Assembly (NCBI RefSeq): GCF_020217025.1
Contig: NZ_JAIWOF010000098.1
Span: forward strand, 1-10,000
DNA: 10,000 nt
Source: Flavobacterium sp.
Lineage (GTDB): Bacteria; Bacteroidota; Bacteroidia; Flavobacteriales; Flavobacteriaceae
Direction of reading: 5' to 3'
Within the stretch, counting starts at the first letter, position 1. Every line of letters starts with the position of its first letter. Below, one piece after another: positions 6,225 through 10,000 of the stretch. The position numbers were made by a program, and so were the translations under genes. Below the pieces are notes generated by a model. The model was given only the letters and a program-made list of their open reading frames with translations. It had not been told where the DNA came from and made no database searches.

Positions 6225-7694
6225 ATGGATACTAAAATCATAAAAAACAGAGAGTTAAAACTTTGGGAAGCCTTAATTCCTGTTTTTGCTCTAATTGGAA
6301 TGCTTGCTTACAATGTACTTTTTGCCTATAACGGACCCGACGATAATGCTTTAGGTGGAAGTAATCAATTTATTTTATTGATGGGAGGTGCTGTTGCCGC
6401 TATTATGGGCTATATTTCTAAAGTTCCTTTTCATAAAATGCTTGACGAAGTAGCTAATAACATCAAATCTACTGCTGGAGCTATCTTAATTTTATTAATG
6501 GTAGGTGCATTAGCCGGAACTTGGATGGTTAGTGGTATTATTCCTTCCATGATTTATTATGGATTACAAATATTAAGTCCTGCAATCTTTTTACCTGCAA
6601 CTGTAATTATTTGTTCGGTAATTTCAATTGCAACCGGAAGTTCTTGGACAACATCTGCAACGGTAGGTATTGCTTTAATTGGAATTGGTGGTGCTTTAGG
6701 TTTTGATTTAGGAATGGTTGCCGGAGCAGTAATTTCAGGTGCTTATTTTGGAGATAAATTATCGCCAATGTCAGACACAACCAACCTTGCTCCTGCTATG
6801 GCGGGAACTGATTTGTTTACTCATATTAAATATATGACATTAACTACAATTCCTACTTACATTATCACTTTATTGTTATTCATTATTTTAGGACTTTCAG
6901 TAGATGTAACAGGTGAAGCTAATACCGATGATTTATTAAATTCAATAACGGCAAGTTTTAACGTAACGCCTTGGTTATTTTTAGTTCCAATTATTGTTAT
7001 TGGATTAATCGTAAAGAAAACAGAACCTTTAGTTGCGCTATTAGTTGGAACTTTATTAGCTGGAATTTTTGCTATTGTTTTCCAACCTGAAGTTGTTAAC
7101 GGAATCACAGGTGCTGACAGTATGACTTTTAAATCAGCTTATAAAGGAGTCATGGAAGCTATTACATCTAAAGTAGTAGTGCCAACAGAAAATAAAACTT
7201 TAATAGATTTATTTACTTCTGGTGGAATGGCTAAAATGTTGCCTACTATTTGGCTAATTATTTGCGCAATGGTTTTTGGAGGAATTATGGATGCTATTGG
7301 AGCTTTATCAAGAATTAGTGAATCCTTATTAAAATTAGCACATTCTACTTTTGGTTTATTCGCTTCAACTGTTGGAAGTTGTTTAGCATTAAACATTACG
7401 GCATCTGACCAATATTTAGCTATTGTAGTGCCAGGTAAAATGTTTGCAAAAGCTTATAAAGATAAAGGTTTAGCTCCTGAGAACTTAAGTAGAACTCTAG
7501 AAGATACCGGAACGGTAACTTCGGTTTTAGTGCCTTGGAATACTTGTGGTGCTTATCAAGCGGGAACTCTAGGCGTTTCAACTCTTGATTATTTACCTTA
7601 TGCCTTCTTTAATATTCTGAGTCCATTAATGACGTTAATTTTCGCAGCATTCAATATTAAAATCAGACAATTGATTAATGCTATCAAAGAATAG
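6225..7694 (+). CDS. nhaC: NhaC-type Na+/H+ antiporter family protein
   Basis: This 489-residue inner-membrane transporter has roughly eleven or twelve hydrophobic segments and no signal peptide. Family landmarks are ATGSSWTT at about 136-143, GDKLSPMSDTTN at 176-187 (the most telling NhaC-family motif, with charged and hydroxyl residues inside a membrane region), SDQYLAIVVPGKMF starting at 394, and LVPWNTCGAYQ near the C-terminus. NhaC proteins exchange internal Na+ for external protons, helping pH and sodium balance. Some close relatives couple this to organic acids, for example the B. subtilis malate/lactate antiporter MleN, so the exact cargo is not settled by sequence. The ATG at 6225 is the only sensible start, followed by a short polar lead before the first helix. 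No convincing -7 element is seen; TATATTGC at 6199-6206 is degenerate. It lies between two terminators and so is probably transcribed alone. Confidence 0.9.
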   Translation: MDTKIIKNRELKLWEALIPVFALIGMLAYNVLFAYNGPDDNALGGSNQFILLMGGAVAAIMGYISKVPFHKMLDEVANNIKSTAGAILILLMVGALAGTWMVSGIIPSMIYYGLQILSPAIFLPATVIICSVISIATGSSWTTSATVGIALIGIGGALGFDLGMVAGAVISGAYFGDKLSPMSDTTNLAPAMAGTDLFTHIKYMTLTTIPTYIITLLLFIILGLSVDVTGEANTDDLLNSITASFNVTPWLFLVPIIVIGLIVKKTEPLVALLVGTLLAGIFAIVFQPEVVNGITGADSMTFKSAYKGVMEAITSKVVVPTENKTLIDLFTSGGMAKMLPTIWLIICAMVFGGIMDAIGALSRISESLLKLAHSTFGLFASTVGSCLALNITASDQYLAIVVPGKMFAKAYKDKGLAPENLSRTLEDTGTVTSVLVPWNTCGAYQAGTLGVSTLDYLPYAFFNILSPLMTLIFAAFNIKIRQLINAIKE

Positions 7695-7731
7695 ATTCAC
7701 TATAATTTTAATTTATACTTAAATAAAATTT

Positions 7732-7763
7732 AACCATTACTTTAACAAGGTAGTGGTTTTTTT
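7732..7763 (+). terminator. Terminator of nhaC
   Basis: AACCATTAC (7732-7740) pairs with GTAGTGGTT (7750-7758) over 9 bp with one wobble pair, with a 9-nt loop, followed by seven T (7757-7763). It separates nhaC from katG. Confidence 0.8.
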
Positions 7764-7768
7764 ATTCG

Positions 7769-7776
7769 TAAATTAG
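7769..7776 (+). promoter_or_regulatory. Weak -7 candidate for katG
   Basis: TAAATTAG matches five of the six fixed positions of TANNTTTG and lies just after the nhaC terminator, 56 nt before the katG start. There is no TTG at -33 spacing. I see no OxyR-like palindrome in 7695-7832. It is listed as the best of poor options. Confidence 0.2.
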
Positions 7777-7793
7777 CAAGTGTAGAAAATTAA

Positions 7794-10000
<2,207 letters not shown>

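Noticed and set aside
6857..7396. - strand open frames opposite nhaC
   Set aside because: They are shadows of the transmembrane coding sequence with no supporting signals.

Overview
The window looks like ordinary chromosome from a member of the Bacteroidota, most likely Flavobacteriaceae (Flavobacterium-like). The DNA is strongly AT-rich, and recognisable Shine-Dalgarno sequences are missing before the genes. Several genes instead carry the Bacteroidota-type -7 promoter element TANNTTTG a short distance upstream of the start codon. Genus is an inference; no rRNA or other marker gene is present.

Layout from left to right: a small DoxX-like membrane protein (52-426, +); a dihydrolipoyl dehydrogenase gene, lpdA (499-1902, -), which converges on it with a shared two-way terminator between them; an Lrp/AsnC-type regulator (2000-2455, -); and, divergent from the regulator, a PLP-dependent gamma-lyase/gamma-synthase family enzyme (2639-3841, +). 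Then follow a secreted S9 family dipeptidyl peptidase (3944-6115, +), an NhaC-type Na+/H+ antiporter (6225-7694, +), and a catalase-peroxidase gene, katG (7833 to the window end), cut by the edge only a few codons before its expected stop.

Most genes appear to be single transcription units. Four good intrinsic terminators (444-479, 3862-3894, 6137-6168, 7732-7763) and six promoter candidates of varying strength separate them. The clearest functional pairing is the Lrp-type regulator with the divergent PLP enzyme: their 183-bp shared spacer holds a promoter for each gene and a 15-bp site close to the E. coli Lrp consensus. This suggests an amino-acid-responsive switch for sulfur amino acid breakdown. 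The other genes are general housekeeping functions: 2-oxoacid dehydrogenase E3 subunit, periplasmic peptide digestion, sodium/proton balance and peroxide defence.

I saw no mobile elements, CRISPR arrays, tRNA or rRNA genes, phage genes, toxin-antitoxin pairs or biosynthetic cluster, and no convincing undescribed system. No gene-free stretch exceeds 300 bases. The points worth a second look are regulatory (Lrp-like site, inverted repeat over the lpdA promoter, asymmetric two-way terminator, fixed promoter-to-start distance) and one enzymatic (gamma-lyase-type enzyme without the usual methionine gamma-lyase specificity residues).
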